A stretch of DNA of 64,000 nt from Ralstonia pickettii (GCF_000607165.1 NZ_JFZG01000004.1:124001-188000); one strand, 5' to 3'. Shown: positions 35,423 to 44,724, counted from the first letter of the stretch. Numbers and translations are program-made. The notes: generated by a model from the sequence alone, not told the origin.

Positions 35423-35952
35423 AGCCCGTTCAGCAACTCTCCGCGCTGGGCAGCAAACGATTGTGGATACTGGCGCTCGGTGTCTTGCTCGCGCTCTCTG
35501 GGTGTTCCACCGCCCCCGCCCAGCCCGAGCAAATGAAGCTCGACCTCGCAATCGAAGCCAAGGACTCCCTCAACCCCAACGACAAGGGCAGGGCGTCCCC
35601 CGTGCTCGTGCGCCTGTACGAACTCAAGACCGCCAGCACCTTTGAGAACGCCGACTACTACGCACTCGAATCCACCGACCGCACGATGCTCGTCTCGGAC
35701 CTGCTTGCGCGCGACGAATTCATCCTGCGCCCGGGCGAGTTCCGCGACATCGAACGCAAGCTCAACCCCGACACGCAAGCGCTCGGCCTGCTCGTCGGCT
35801 ATCGAGATCTTGGCAAGGCCACCTGGCGCACCGTCTACAAACTGCCGCCCGCCCCAGAGGCCGCCTGGTACCGCGCCGCAATCCCCGCCCGCAAGGTCAA
35901 GCTGCAGATCGTCCTGGACGAGCAAGCCATCACCGTATCCAAACCTGATTGA
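35419..35952 (+). CDS. tssJ: T6SS outer-membrane lipoprotein TssJ
   Basis: A 177-residue lipoprotein with an arginine/lysine-containing N-terminus and lipobox ALSGC (Cys29). The mature transthyretin-like domain has SPVLVRLYELKTASTFENADYYAL and the RPGEFRDIERKL region typical of TssJ. It anchors TssM to the outer membrane. Confidence 0.93.
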   Translation: MKPVQQLSALGSKRLWILALGVLLALSGCSTAPAQPEQMKLDLAIEAKDSLNPNDKGRASPVLVRLYELKTASTFENADYYALESTDRTMLVSDLLARDEFILRPGEFRDIERKLNPDTQALGLLVGYRDLGKATWRTVYKLPPAPEAAWYRAAIPARKVKLQIVLDEQAITVSKPD

Positions 35953-35957
35953 TTTTC

Positions 35958-37301
35958 ATGAGCTGGTACAACAAAGTCGTCTGGAGCGAAGGGCTGTTCC
36001 TGCGCCCGCAACTCTTCCAGCAGCAAGAGCGCTACCTGGAGCATTTCGCCCACAAGCGCGCCGCTGCCCTGAGCCCATTCTTCTGGGGCTTCCACCACCT
36101 TGCCATCGACGCGGAAGCGCTGGCCCTGGGCAAACTGGTCGTCTCCGGTGCCGCCGGTATTTATCAGGATGGCACACCGTTCGACGCGCCAGCTCACGCC
36201 AAGCTGCCCGCGCCGCTGGCGCTGCGCTATGAGCACCTGAACCAGATCATCTATCTGGCCGTGCCCATCCGCACACCCAATGCGGAAGAAACCAGCTTTG
36301 AAGATGCCCAGGACTCGCTGGCACGCTATCGCAGCTTCGAAGAAGACCTGCTCGACGCTAACTCCATCGGCCAAGGCCCCAAGCTCGTGCAACTGGGGGA
36401 TCTGCGCTTGCGCCTGCTGCCCGAGAAAGAATTGACCGAATCCTGGCTTGGCATGCCGCTAGCCAAGGTCACGGAAATCCGCGCCGACGGCAGCGCCCGG
36501 CTTGATGCAGGGCTGATCCCGCCCGTCAATGTCTACACCGCCAGCGCCTTGCTGCAAACGTGGCTGGCCGAAGTCCACGGCCTGCTGCGCCTGCGTGCCA
36601 CCTCCATGGCTGAGCGCCTCGCGGCCTCCAGCACCCGGGGTGGAGACGCTGCCGAGATTTCCGAATACCTCATCCTGCTACTGTTCAACCGCTTCGAGCC
36701 CTTGCTGGAGCACATGCTGTCAGCCAAAGCGGATTCGCCCGAAGCGCTGTATGTCCAACTGACCGTATTCGCCGGCGAGCTGTCCACCTTCGTGCGCACC
36801 ACCACCCGCCGCCCGAATCCGGACTACCCCGCTTACCGCCATGACGAGCCCCACACCTGCATCAAGCCCGTGGTGGACGACCTGCGTTTTCTGCTCAACG
36901 TCGTGTTGGAGCGCGGTGCCCAGCGCATCGAGTTGCGCGACCAGCAGCACGGCATCCGCCTAGCGGTGCTGGACCCGGCAGAGTTCGAGCGCTTCAACAC
37001 CTTTGTGCTGGCCGTGGGCGCACAACTGCCCAGCGACGTGCTGCAGCAGCAATTCCCTGCGCAAGCCAAGGTGGGCCCCGCCGAGCGGTTGGCCGAACTC
37101 ATCCGCTCGCACCTGCCCGGTATTCCGTTGCAGGCCATGCCCGTACCGCCGCGCCAGATTCCCTTCAACGCTGGCCAGGTCTACTTCGAACTGCCGCAAG
37201 ACCACCCGTTGTGGGCGCAAGTGCAGCGCTACGGCGGTCTGGCGCTGCACGTGGCGGGGAGCTTTCCCGAGCTGCGGCTTGAACTGTGGGGAGTGCGCTA
37301 A
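35958..37301 (+). CDS. tssK: T6SS baseplate adaptor TssK
   Basis: A 447-residue TssK beginning MSWYNKVVWSEGLFLRPQLFQQQERY, a near-invariant family start. It links the baseplate wedges to the TssJLM membrane complex. It starts 5 bases after tssJ, and its stop shares one base with the tssL start (TAATG). Confidence 0.95.
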   Translation: MSWYNKVVWSEGLFLRPQLFQQQERYLEHFAHKRAAALSPFFWGFHHLAIDAEALALGKLVVSGAAGIYQDGTPFDAPAHAKLPAPLALRYEHLNQIIYLAVPIRTPNAEETSFEDAQDSLARYRSFEEDLLDANSIGQGPKLVQLGDLRLRLLPEKELTESWLGMPLAKVTEIRADGSARLDAGLIPPVNVYTASALLQTWLAEVHGLLRLRATSMAERLAASSTRGGDAAEISEYLILLLFNRFEPLLEHMLSAKADSPEALYVQLTVFAGELSTFVRTTTRRPNPDYPAYRHDEPHTCIKPVVDDLRFLLNVVLERGAQRIELRDQQHGIRLAVLDPAEFERFNTFVLAVGAQLPSDVLQQQFPAQAKVGPAERLAELIRSHLPGIPLQAMPVPPRQIPFNAGQVYFELPQDHPLWAQVQRYGGLALHVAGSFPELRLELWGVR

Positions 37302-38590
37302 TGGCTGGAGCATCATCAACCGACGCGCTCAATCACCCGGTGCAAGGGCAAAATGCGCCCGCTCCGAATCCGGAGCAGATGCGTGCCGCCTCCACCCAGG
37401 CCGCCAACGAGCCACGGCAGGTCAAGCGCAAGCCGATCGAGCAACGTGTCGAGAAAGCCAAGCAGGCAGTCAATCCGGTGCTGTCCGCCGCGCGGCCCTT
37501 GCTGCGCGCCCTGGCTGATATGCCGAGCACACTGCGCGTCGATCAGGCCGCGCTTCTGAAAGACGTGCTTGAACAAGAGTTGCACGACTTCCAGACCGTG
37601 TGCGAGCGGGTGGGTATCCGTTCTGAGCATGCCCTTGCTGCGCACTACAGCCTATGTACTGCCTTGGACGAAGCCGCCTTGGGCACGACATGGGGCGGCA
37701 ATGGTTCCTGGGCAGAGGACAGCCTGCTCGTCAAGCACCACGGTGGCACCGACGGCGGCACCAAGGTCTTCCAAGTGCTGGGCCGGCTGGTCAACAGCCC
37801 CGAAGAGCACATCGACTTGATCGAGTTGATCTACTACCTGCTCTCGCTCGATTTCCAAGGTCGCTACCGTGGCCCCGCCGAGGGAGAGCGACAACACCTT
37901 GCGATCCGGCAGAGCCTGCACGGGCTGATTCGCAAACACCGCGGCGCCGTGCCCCGAGAGCTGTCGCCGAACCTGCCCGTAGCTCCGGCAGGGCGGTTCT
38001 CCATGATTCGCACCGTCCCGATCTGGCTGAGCGTCACAGTCCTCGGCTTGGCCGCCTTTGGCCTCTTCGCCTGGTACAAGTACCAACTCTCGTTGCGCAC
38101 GCGCGATCTGGAGCAACAGATCCAGGCTATCGCGCAGATCACGCCGCCGCCACCACCCAAGATGGTCCTGCGTCTGTCCGAATTGCTCAAGGACGAAATC
38201 GCCCGTGGCCAAGTCCAGGTGGAAGAAGATGCGATGCACAGCGCCGTCACCTTCCGGGGCGACGACATGTTTGCCGGCGGCCGTGCCGACGTGAACGCCA
38301 AGGTCCATCCCCTGCTGGACAAGGTCGCCGCCGAAATTGCCAAAGTGCCCGGCACGGTCACCGTCACTGGTCACAGCGACAACCAGCCCATTAAGACCGC
38401 CAGGTTCCCTTCGAATCAGATGCTCTCGGAAGAGCGCGCCGTGCACGTTGCCGAGTATCTCGCCACGCGAGGTGTGGCCCAGGGCCGGCTGGAATCCGTG
38501 GGCAAGGGCGACACCGAACCCGTGGCAGATAACGCGACCAGGGATGGCCGGGCGAAAAATCGCCGGGTGCAGATCGACGTCACGCAGTAA
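37301..38590 (+). CDS. tssL: T6SS membrane-complex protein TssL (DotU/IcmH) with C-terminal OmpA domain
   Basis: A 429-residue protein. The N-terminal cytoplasmic DotU domain (about residues 55-220) has SLCTALDEAALGTTWGG...WAEDSLLVKHHGGTDGG. One transmembrane segment lies around residues 238-258 (VPIWLSVTVLGLAAFGLFAW). The C-terminal OmpA peptidoglycan-binding domain reads VTGHSDNQPIKT...LATRGVAQGRLESVGKGDTEP. This is an extended TssL carrying its own peptidoglycan anchor. Confidence 0.95.
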   Translation: MAGASSTDALNHPVQGQNAPAPNPEQMRAASTQAANEPRQVKRKPIEQRVEKAKQAVNPVLSAARPLLRALADMPSTLRVDQAALLKDVLEQELHDFQTVCERVGIRSEHALAAHYSLCTALDEAALGTTWGGNGSWAEDSLLVKHHGGTDGGTKVFQVLGRLVNSPEEHIDLIELIYYLLSLDFQGRYRGPAEGERQHLAIRQSLHGLIRKHRGAVPRELSPNLPVAPAGRFSMIRTVPIWLSVTVLGLAAFGLFAWYKYQLSLRTRDLEQQIQAIAQITPPPPPKMVLRLSELLKDEIARGQVQVEEDAMHSAVTFRGDDMFAGGRADVNAKVHPLLDKVAAEIAKVPGTVTVTGHSDNQPIKTARFPSNQMLSEERAVHVAEYLATRGVAQGRLESVGKGDTEPVADNATRDGRAKNRRVQIDVTQ

Positions 38591-38602
38591 TTGGATCTAG
38601 GT

Positions 38603-41600
38603 ATGGAATTGTTGAAACGACTGCGCAACGCGCTCTTTAGCTGGCAGATGTTGCTTCTGCTGGTAGTCCTGCTGATCGCGGCGGCCGTGTGGTGGATTGG
38701 TCCGTTGCTGAGCTTCGATGGCATCTTGCCGCTGGCGAGCGTCGGTGTGCGTGTCGCTGTGATCGTCTTGCTGCTGGCGCTGTACTTCTTTCTGGTGTTT
38801 GGGCTGCCCGTGTTCTTTGTGGCGGCGACCGCGTTGTGTTTGTTGATCTGGCATGCTGGCCCGCTGCTCGCCCTGAACGGACATCACCCGCTGCAAGACA
38901 GAACACCTCGCCTTTTGTTGATCGCCGTCATCGTCCTCGTGTCGGTCGTCTATCTGTTCAGCCTGCTCTGGCGCAACATTCGCTCGGGCGGTGTGGTCCG
39001 GAAATGGTTGGATGCTAAGACCGAGGGTGAGCAGGAGCTGGCCCCCGAATCTGACGTCAAGGCTGTCACCAGCAGTGTCGATGCCGCCATGCGTCAGTTG
39101 AAGGCACTGCGCACCAGTAGTGGCGTCGCCCGGTTGTTCGAGGGCAAGCGCTACCTGTACGAGCTGCCGTGGTATCTCACCTTGGGTTTCGCCGAGACCG
39201 GCAAAACCAGCATGCTGAGCAATGCCGGCCTGCGCTTCCCCCTGGCGGGCGGCGGAAGTTCACCCTCGCGCGCGGATGAAGACCGCAAGGCACCGGCGTG
39301 GCGCTTCGCCAACGAAGCGGTGCTGATCGACCCCGTTGGCAACTACACCAGCCAAGACCGCAAACCGGAGGCCGTCCACGCGGAGTGGGGCCGATTCCTC
39401 GGTCTGCTGCGCAAATATCGTGGCCGCGCACCCATCAACGGTGCCTTAGTTGCCGTCAGCGTGGCTGACCTAGTTCACCAGTCCACACAAGAGCGTGAGA
39501 ATGAAGCGCTTAAAATCCGTAACCGCTTGATCGAATTGCGGCAGGACTTGGGCATCCAGTTCCCGATCTATGTCGTGGTAACCAAGCTCGACTTGCTGCC
39601 TGGCTTCGCTCAGTATTTTCAATATCTGGGCAGTGAGGGGCGCGCGCAGTCGTGGGGCTTTGGACTTCCGGCAGACCGCAAGCTCAAGCGTGGCGAATCG
39701 GCGTCCGCCATCGCAGATCTGTGCCGTACCGAGATGGCCGCCCTGGAGGCGCGCCTGATCGCAGGGGAGTCGGATCGTTTCAACGAAGAGTTCGACGCCG
39801 GTCGCAAGAAGGCACTGGTGGGCTTGGTCGAAGAATTCGATGCGCTGACGAACCCGCTGGCTGATCTGATCGACCAGATCTTTGCGCAAAGCCGCTATGA
39901 CAGCACACAGCACAACGCCATGCTGCGTGGTGTGTATTTCACCAGCGCGGCGCAGACTGGCGCATCGGTGAACGCTGCTGACGACACGGTGACGCTGCAG
40001 GTGCTGGATGCCGCGACGCTCGACGAGGCGCAGGCGTTTCAAGCCAGCTCAAGCACCGACAGCTACTTCCTGCAGGACCTCTTCAAGCGCGGCGTTTTCC
40101 CCGAGGCACACCTGGTTCGCCCGAACTTGCGTTGGGAGTTCCGTTTCCGACTGATGCGCCTGCTGGCCCATGCCATCGTGCTGGTGATCTTCCTGTGGCT
40201 GGTGGCTGGCTTTTATCTGAGCTTTGGGCACAACACGCACTATCTCGATGTGGTGCAGGAAAATGCCAAGGCACTGACTGCCAAGGTGACAAGCTTCTAC
40301 AAGAAGCCCGAGCCCGAGGGCACGCCGGCGTTGCTGGCCGAGGCGCACGATTTGCCAGCGTTTCCTGGCTTGGACCTGGCAGCTCCGCCGCTTCACTGGC
40401 GTTACGGCCTGTATGTTCCGCAACAGGTGCTGGCCGCCGCCATGGGCACGCACGTCAAGCTGGAAGACAACCTGCTCGTACCGTACCTGGTGCGCCGAGT
40501 GGAAACCGTGTTGTCTGCTGCCATCGCCGACAAGGACACCAAGCTCACCTACGATACGCTGCGCGCCTACCTGATGCTGTACGACGAAGACATTTTCAAT
40601 GCCTCCGACGTGCGTGGTTGGGTACAAAGCGACTGGGCGACCGGCGGCGGTGCGGAAGCCTTTGGTGGCCGGATTGCCGTAGTCGAGCACCTCAACAGCT
40701 TGCTCGATGGCACGCGCCCGATCCGCTCGCCGTATGCCAAGAATGAGGATTTAATCCGTTCAGCGCGGGACTTCCTGGATGGTAATACCTCGACCGAACG
40801 TTTGTACGACCGAGCTAAGGCCGCCATGATGGAAGAGGCACCGGCGGATTTCACGCTGGTGCGTGCCATCGGTCCGCAAGCGGGTACGGTGTTCTCCCGT
40901 GCTAGCGGCGAGCCGCTGGAGCGAGGTATTCCGGGACTGTTCACCTATGCGGGTTACCACAACCTGTTCAACGCCCGTTTGCCCGAGTTCGTCAACAAGG
41001 CGCAGGCAATCGATGCGTGGGTGATGGGCCGCGCAGGAGCCAGCGCTCAAAAAAAAACGCTTGAGAGCGCAGCAGGCAAGCTGGCTGGCGACGACCCGGT
41101 GACTCGGGAAATCCGCCGCTTGTATCTGACCGAATACGCGCAGCGCTGGACGGAATTTCTGTCCGACATCCGGGCCTTGACCGGCAACAACCTCGCCTTT
41201 GACCTGGAAGTGCTGCGCAACTTCGCTGCGCCCGATTCGGCATTGGCGCGTCTGGGGCGCGTGGTGGTTCGCGAGACGACACTGAGCCAGCCGACCGAAC
41301 CAACAGACAAATCGCTCGCCGACAAGGCGCTGGCTGCCTTGGACGGAAAGTCCGACAAGATCAGCGGCTTCGCAGCTCGCGCCGAAGCACGACAGGAGCG
41401 CGAGCTGGTTGATAACCGCTTCGCAGCCCTGCGCGAAGTCGTGACCGGCCAAGCCGACGTTGCGGTCCCCAACGCGCAAGTCGCGAACGGCAAACCGCGA
41501 CTGGACGCGATTGCGGGAATGGTCAACGCCTACTACACATCGTTGGTGGTTGCCAGCAATGCGCTGGAGACCCGTAATCTGCCGCCACCCGCCGAGGCGG

Positions 41601-42415
41601 GCGCTCAGTTGAAGATGGAAGCCGCCAAACTGCCCGCCCCGCTCAAGGAGGTGTTGGCAGACCTGGTGGTGCAGGGCACGCGCGACGTCAATAAGGGGAT
41701 TGGCGACATCCTTGTCGCCCAGATGAATGCCGTGATTGGCGAGAGCTGCCGTGGCGCTATCGACGGCAAGTACCCCTTCACGCCGAATGCTACCCAGGAC
41801 GTGGATACGGAGGACTTTGCGCGCCTGTTTGCGACCGGCGGTGTACTGGACGATTTCTTCCAGAAGGTACTGGCACCCCACGTCGATACAACCGTCTCGC
41901 CGTGGCGCTACAAGCTGAGTGCCCCCGATGTGCCGCCGGTGGCAGGGCCAAGCCTTATTCCATTCCAGCGCGCCAAGGAAATTCGTGAGGTGTTCTTCCG
42001 CGACCCAGGTGCAAAGAAGATGACGTGGAGGGTAGACCTAAAGGTGGTCGAGCTTGACCCGGAAATAGTTGAATTGAACATGGACTTCGACGGCCAGAGC
42101 CAGCGCTACGTTCACGGGCCGGTGAGTCCGCTCAAGGTGACATGGCCGGGGCCGCGAGGCGGGCAGGGTGCGGAGGTCACAGCCAATCCGCGCGTGCGGC
42201 CAGAGACTTCCACGCTTACCGCGAATGGCCCGTGGGCCATGATGCGCGTGATTGCCAAGGGCAAACTTGCCAGTTCCGTGTCGAACAGCCATTTCGTGGC
42301 CGAGTATGACTTTGATGGACGCAAGGCCAAGCTCGACATCAATACAGGCAGCTTGGCGAATCCATGGACGACGGGACTGCTGCAAGGCTTCCAGTGTCCC
42401 GGGAGGTCTGGCTGA
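38603..42415 (+). CDS. tssM: T6SS membrane-complex protein TssM (IcmF)
   Basis: A 1270-residue IcmF protein. N-terminal membrane segments lie within residues 13-120. The cytoplasmic NTPase-like domain has Walker A GFAETGKT (Lys201). A further membrane segment lies near residues 515-537 (LLAHAIVLVIFLWLVAGFYL), followed by a large periplasmic region that meets TssJ. A run of nine A residues (41049-41057, codons 816-819) lies in the periplasmic part; a one-base insertion or deletion there gives a stop within a few codons. The ATG at 38603 is 12 bases after tssL, and the stop overlaps the next start by one base. Confidence 0.95.
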   Translation: MELLKRLRNALFSWQMLLLLVVLLIAAAVWWIGPLLSFDGILPLASVGVRVAVIVLLLALYFFLVFGLPVFFVAATALCLLIWHAGPLLALNGHHPLQDRTPRLLLIAVIVLVSVVYLFSLLWRNIRSGGVVRKWLDAKTEGEQELAPESDVKAVTSSVDAAMRQLKALRTSSGVARLFEGKRYLYELPWYLTLGFAETGKTSMLSNAGLRFPLAGGGSSPSRADEDRKAPAWRFANEAVLIDPVGNYTSQDRKPEAVHAEWGRFLGLLRKYRGRAPINGALVAVSVADLVHQSTQERENEALKIRNRLIELRQDLGIQFPIYVVVTKLDLLPGFAQYFQYLGSEGRAQSWGFGLPADRKLKRGESASAIADLCRTEMAALEARLIAGESDRFNEEFDAGRKKALVGLVEEFDALTNPLADLIDQIFAQSRYDSTQHNAMLRGVYFTSAAQTGASVNAADDTVTLQVLDAATLDEAQAFQASSSTDSYFLQDLFKRGVFPEAHLVRPNLRWEFRFRLMRLLAHAIVLVIFLWLVAGFYLSFGHNTHYLDVVQENAKALTAKVTSFYKKPEPEGTPALLAEAHDLPAFPGLDLAAPPLHWRYGLYVPQQVLAAAMGTHVKLEDNLLVPYLVRRVETVLSAAIADKDTKLTYDTLRAYLMLYDEDIFNASDVRGWVQSDWATGGGAEAFGGRIAVVEHLNSLLDGTRPIRSPYAKNEDLIRSARDFLDGNTSTERLYDRAKAAMMEEAPADFTLVRAIGPQAGTVFSRASGEPLERGIPGLFTYAGYHNLFNARLPEFVNKAQAIDAWVMGRAGASAQKKTLESAAGKLAGDDPVTREIRRLYLTEYAQRWTEFLSDIRALTGNNLAFDLEVLRNFAAPDSALARLGRVVVRETTLSQPTEPTDKSLADKALAALDGKSDKISGFAARAEARQERELVDNRFAALREVVTGQADVAVPNAQVANGKPRLDAIAGMVNAYYTSLVVASNALETRNLPPPAEAGAQLKMEAAKLPAPLKEVLADLVVQGTRDVNKGIGDILVAQMNAVIGESCRGAIDGKYPFTPNATQDVDTEDFARLFATGGVLDDFFQKVLAPHVDTTVSPWRYKLSAPDVPPVAGPSLIPFQRAKEIREVFFRDPGAKKMTWRVDLKVVELDPEIVELNMDFDGQSQRYVHGPVSPLKVTWPGPRGGQGAEVTANPRVRPETSTLTANGPWAMMRVIAKGKLASSVSNSHFVAEYDFDGRKAKLDINTGSLANPWTTGLLQGFQCPGRSG
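41049..41057 (+). other. A9 homopolymer within tssM
   Basis: Nine consecutive A bases encode part of Gln816-Lys817-Lys818-Thr819. In this GC-rich gene such a run is conspicuous. One extra A gives TGA two codons after the run; one fewer gives TGA about 14 codons later. Confidence 0.9.
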
Positions 42416-43713
42416 TGGCTAGTCAAACGCAATCCAAGAACCACTTGCTCCGGCTTGCCCAGCCTTTGTTCTGGCTGCTGGACGAACTGTCGCCCGAGCT
42501 GGAGTCAGCAGCCCGGCTGGATGCTCTCAAATCTGAAGTGCGCACGCGGCTGGCTGCCTTCAAACAAGCAGCCCAGGCCGCCGCACTCAAGGCGGATTCT
42601 GTAGAGGCGGTGCACTACTGTTTCTGTGCGGCGTTGGATCAGGCGGGTAGCCGCGTGCGTGGGCGCGCGGATGGCTTGCGCGGTGTCTGGCTTCAGCACG
42701 GCTTGCTGATGCAGCTCTATGGTGAGAAGGATTTTGGTCAACGCTGCCGCACCTGGATCACCAAGCTGCAGGAGACACCCAACGTCAGCGAAAATGCACT
42801 GGAGGTGATTGCGCAACTCATGGGGCGTGGCTTGCGGGACGAGCGGGGCATGCCACTTCCCAAAATCCAGCTTGTGCACCAATTGAGCCCCGTGGAGGTC
42901 ATCCCGTTAGCCGCGACGACTCCCCAGCGTCGACACGTGACCATTGCCAATTCGGCGACAGAGCACCAGCGCATTCATGTTGCCGTTAACAATCCTAGCA
43001 ATGGTGCAGTGGAACCATCGGATGTGTTGATCACCGTCGGCATACCTGTGCCAGAGGCACCGTCGTCTCAAGAGTTGCCACTACGGCGCCCATGGCGCCT
43101 GATCGTGATAGCAGTGGTGGTGACGGCGCTTGTTCTTGGCCTTGCCTGGGTGACCTATCGCCAGCATCTCGACAACCAGGCGCTGGCAAGCCAAGTCAGT
43201 GCGCTGGAGGCACAGGTCGCCAAGCGGCAGGAACCCCTAGAAGACCGCATCGCTCGTGCATTGACCTCGGAAACCGGGGCCAGCCAGTTTGGCTTGAGCA
43301 CCGAAGGCGACCGCATTTACATCGTCTTCAGCAGCGACATGAGTTTTGCTGCTGGCAGCGCCGACATTACGCCGATGCTAGCGCGCCAGCTTGAACGCCT
43401 CGCGGGCGTACTCACCACCACCGATGGCAAGGTGACGATCGTGGGGCATACCGACGATTCGCCCGGTGCGCTCGGCCGCACGGAAACCAATCTGGCCCTG
43501 TCGGCTGCCCGCGCTATGGCAGTGGGGCGCAATTTGCAGGCGCATGGCGTGGCGGAGACTCGCTTGTCAGCCATGGGCCGAGGTGCAAAGGAGCAGGTTG
43601 GCGACAACAAGACTGCGGAGGGCAGGGCGTTGAATCGGCGTGTGGAAATCGTGCTTGATCGCCAACGTGCCTCTGTTCCTGACAGAGTGGCCCCAACCAC
43701 TGCCGGCGACTAA
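42415..43713 (+). CDS. Second TssL-like protein: short DotU-type domain, one TM helix, OmpA domain
   Basis: A 432-residue protein whose ATG overlaps the tssM stop (TGATG) and has GGGAGG upstream. Residues 1-160 resemble a DotU/IcmH domain (HLLRLAQPLFWLLDELSPELES, HYCFCAALDQAG). A low-complexity linker follows. One transmembrane helix lies near residues 224-244 (WRLIVIAVVVTALVLGLAWV), with a short coiled coil after it. The OmpA-like domain (about 285-420) has TIVGHTDDSPGALGRTETN and RLSAMGRGAKEQVG. It duplicates the architecture of the tssL product within the same operon. Confidence 0.85.
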   Translation: MASQTQSKNHLLRLAQPLFWLLDELSPELESAARLDALKSEVRTRLAAFKQAAQAAALKADSVEAVHYCFCAALDQAGSRVRGRADGLRGVWLQHGLLMQLYGEKDFGQRCRTWITKLQETPNVSENALEVIAQLMGRGLRDERGMPLPKIQLVHQLSPVEVIPLAATTPQRRHVTIANSATEHQRIHVAVNNPSNGAVEPSDVLITVGIPVPEAPSSQELPLRRPWRLIVIAVVVTALVLGLAWVTYRQHLDNQALASQVSALEAQVAKRQEPLEDRIARALTSETGASQFGLSTEGDRIYIVFSSDMSFAAGSADITPMLARQLERLAGVLTTTDGKVTIVGHTDDSPGALGRTETNLALSAARAMAVGRNLQAHGVAETRLSAMGRGAKEQVGDNKTAEGRALNRRVEIVLDRQRASVPDRVAPTTAGD

Positions 43714-43749
43714 CAGTGTTGGGGCGCGGAATATGCACCTGAACTTTAG

Positions 43750-44466
43750 ATGACAAAGTCGTTGCGTGACCTGCTGCTCGACCTGGATGCGCTCAACCGC
43801 GAGATCCACCGTGTTCGTCACAAGGAGATCAGTTCCGACACGATGGCGGTCCGGTTCCCGCAAGCTTCTGCGGCAACGCGAAGGCGCCTGCAAGCATTGT
43901 TGTCTGCGCCACCCCAACGACGCGGGATCACGGCATCGGATCATCGTGCCCAACTATTTACGCCAAAGGTGTTTCTGCGAACTTTGTTGTTTGCAACGTC
44001 GAAGCGGGGGCGCATCGTCGAAAGCTTGTATGTGACAGTCACTCGGGACGAAACACAGTACAACTTCCGCAATGCAACGCAGCACAACTTCAATGTCTGG
44101 GTGTACGGCGAGCGAGAAAAGTTGGTGAGAGGTAGTGGGCTATTCGTCGGGGAAACGGGCGTCGAGGCGAACCATCATTTCCTGCCGTCGCCAGACATCG
44201 GGGCGACGTTGTTTGCGGAGGGGTGCTATCGAGTGGACGTGTTTGCGCACCTGCTTGGCGACAAGCGACAAAGGCTGTTGCTGTCGCAATCCCTGATAGT
44301 CACGCCAGAGCTAGCTCGCCAGCTTCAGTGCCGTGATGCTGGGCTTCGCTTTGATTGGGCCCCGGATTCGTCAAGATACGTTGCCACTGTTGACGAGCGC
44401 CCACCGCAGGCATCGCCTCGCAGGCTTCAATCGGGTCAGGGCACGCCACAACCCGCCTTCGAATAG
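43750..44466 (+). CDS. Unrecognised protein at the end of the T6SS operon
   Basis: This is a 238-residue product without signal peptide or membrane helix. The N-terminal 60 residues are helical and basic. The centre is beta-rich (VESLYVTVTRDETQYNFRNA, NFNVWVYGEREKLVRGSG, GCYRVDVFAHLLG). The C-terminal tail is proline/glutamine-rich. I do not recognise a family. It begins 36 bases after the OmpA-domain gene on the same strand, so it is probably the last gene of the operon. Confidence 0.7.
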   Translation: MTKSLRDLLLDLDALNREIHRVRHKEISSDTMAVRFPQASAATRRRLQALLSAPPQRRGITASDHRAQLFTPKVFLRTLLFATSKRGRIVESLYVTVTRDETQYNFRNATQHNFNVWVYGEREKLVRGSGLFVGETGVEANHHFLPSPDIGATLFAEGCYRVDVFAHLLGDKRQRLLLSQSLIVTPELARQLQCRDAGLRFDWAPDSSRYVATVDERPPQASPRRLQSGQGTPQPAFE

Positions 44467-44579
44467 TTGCTGCACGCTGCAGGGGCGAAGTTGATTGAAT
44501 CCGCTTACAGGGCGGTTACATGCATGGGTTTCTATGCGGGATTGTTTGCGAGTGCTAACCCGTGAATGGGTACGGGTGT

Positions 44580-44656
44580 TGGCCTGCCCAGAGGGATTCG
44601 AACCCCCGACCGTCGGCTTAGAAGGCCGATGCTCTATCCAACTGAGCTATGGGCAG
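44580..44656 (-). tRNA. tRNA-Arg (anticodon UCU)
   Basis: The minus strand folds into a full cloverleaf. The acceptor stem CTGCCCA pairs perfectly with TGGGCAG. The D arm contains AGCTCAGTTGGATAGAGC. The anticodon loop CTTCTAA has TCT at plus-strand positions 44620-44622. The T loop is TTCGAAT. The discriminator G and an encoded CCA end at 44580. It reads AGA codons. Confidence 0.96.
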
Positions 44657-44688
44657 ATATGCAGATGTGCAGGCTGCCCAGGCATACC

Positions 44689-44724
44689 AAAAACGCGCGG
44701 CCTCCGGGTGCCTGGGAGGCCGCG
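44689..44724 (-). terminator. Intrinsic terminator downstream of the proline-rich small gene
   Basis: Read on the minus strand, a perfect 10-bp GC stem (CGCGGCCTCC / GGAGGCCGCG, 44696-44705 with 44715-44724) is followed by CGCG-type bases and TTTTT (44689-44693). It lies 29 bases past the stop of the gene at 44753 and before the tRNA. Confidence 0.7.

Noticed and set aside
34312-35925. Minus-strand frame of 537 codons across tla3, PAAR and tssJ
   Set aside because: It crosses three well-supported genes on the other strand and has no coherent domain.
14508-44656. T6SS region as a genomic island inserted at tRNA-Arg
   Set aside because: The tRNA is adjacent, but I found no integrase and no copy of its 3' end near the left boundary. 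The locus looks like a standing chromosomal cluster.
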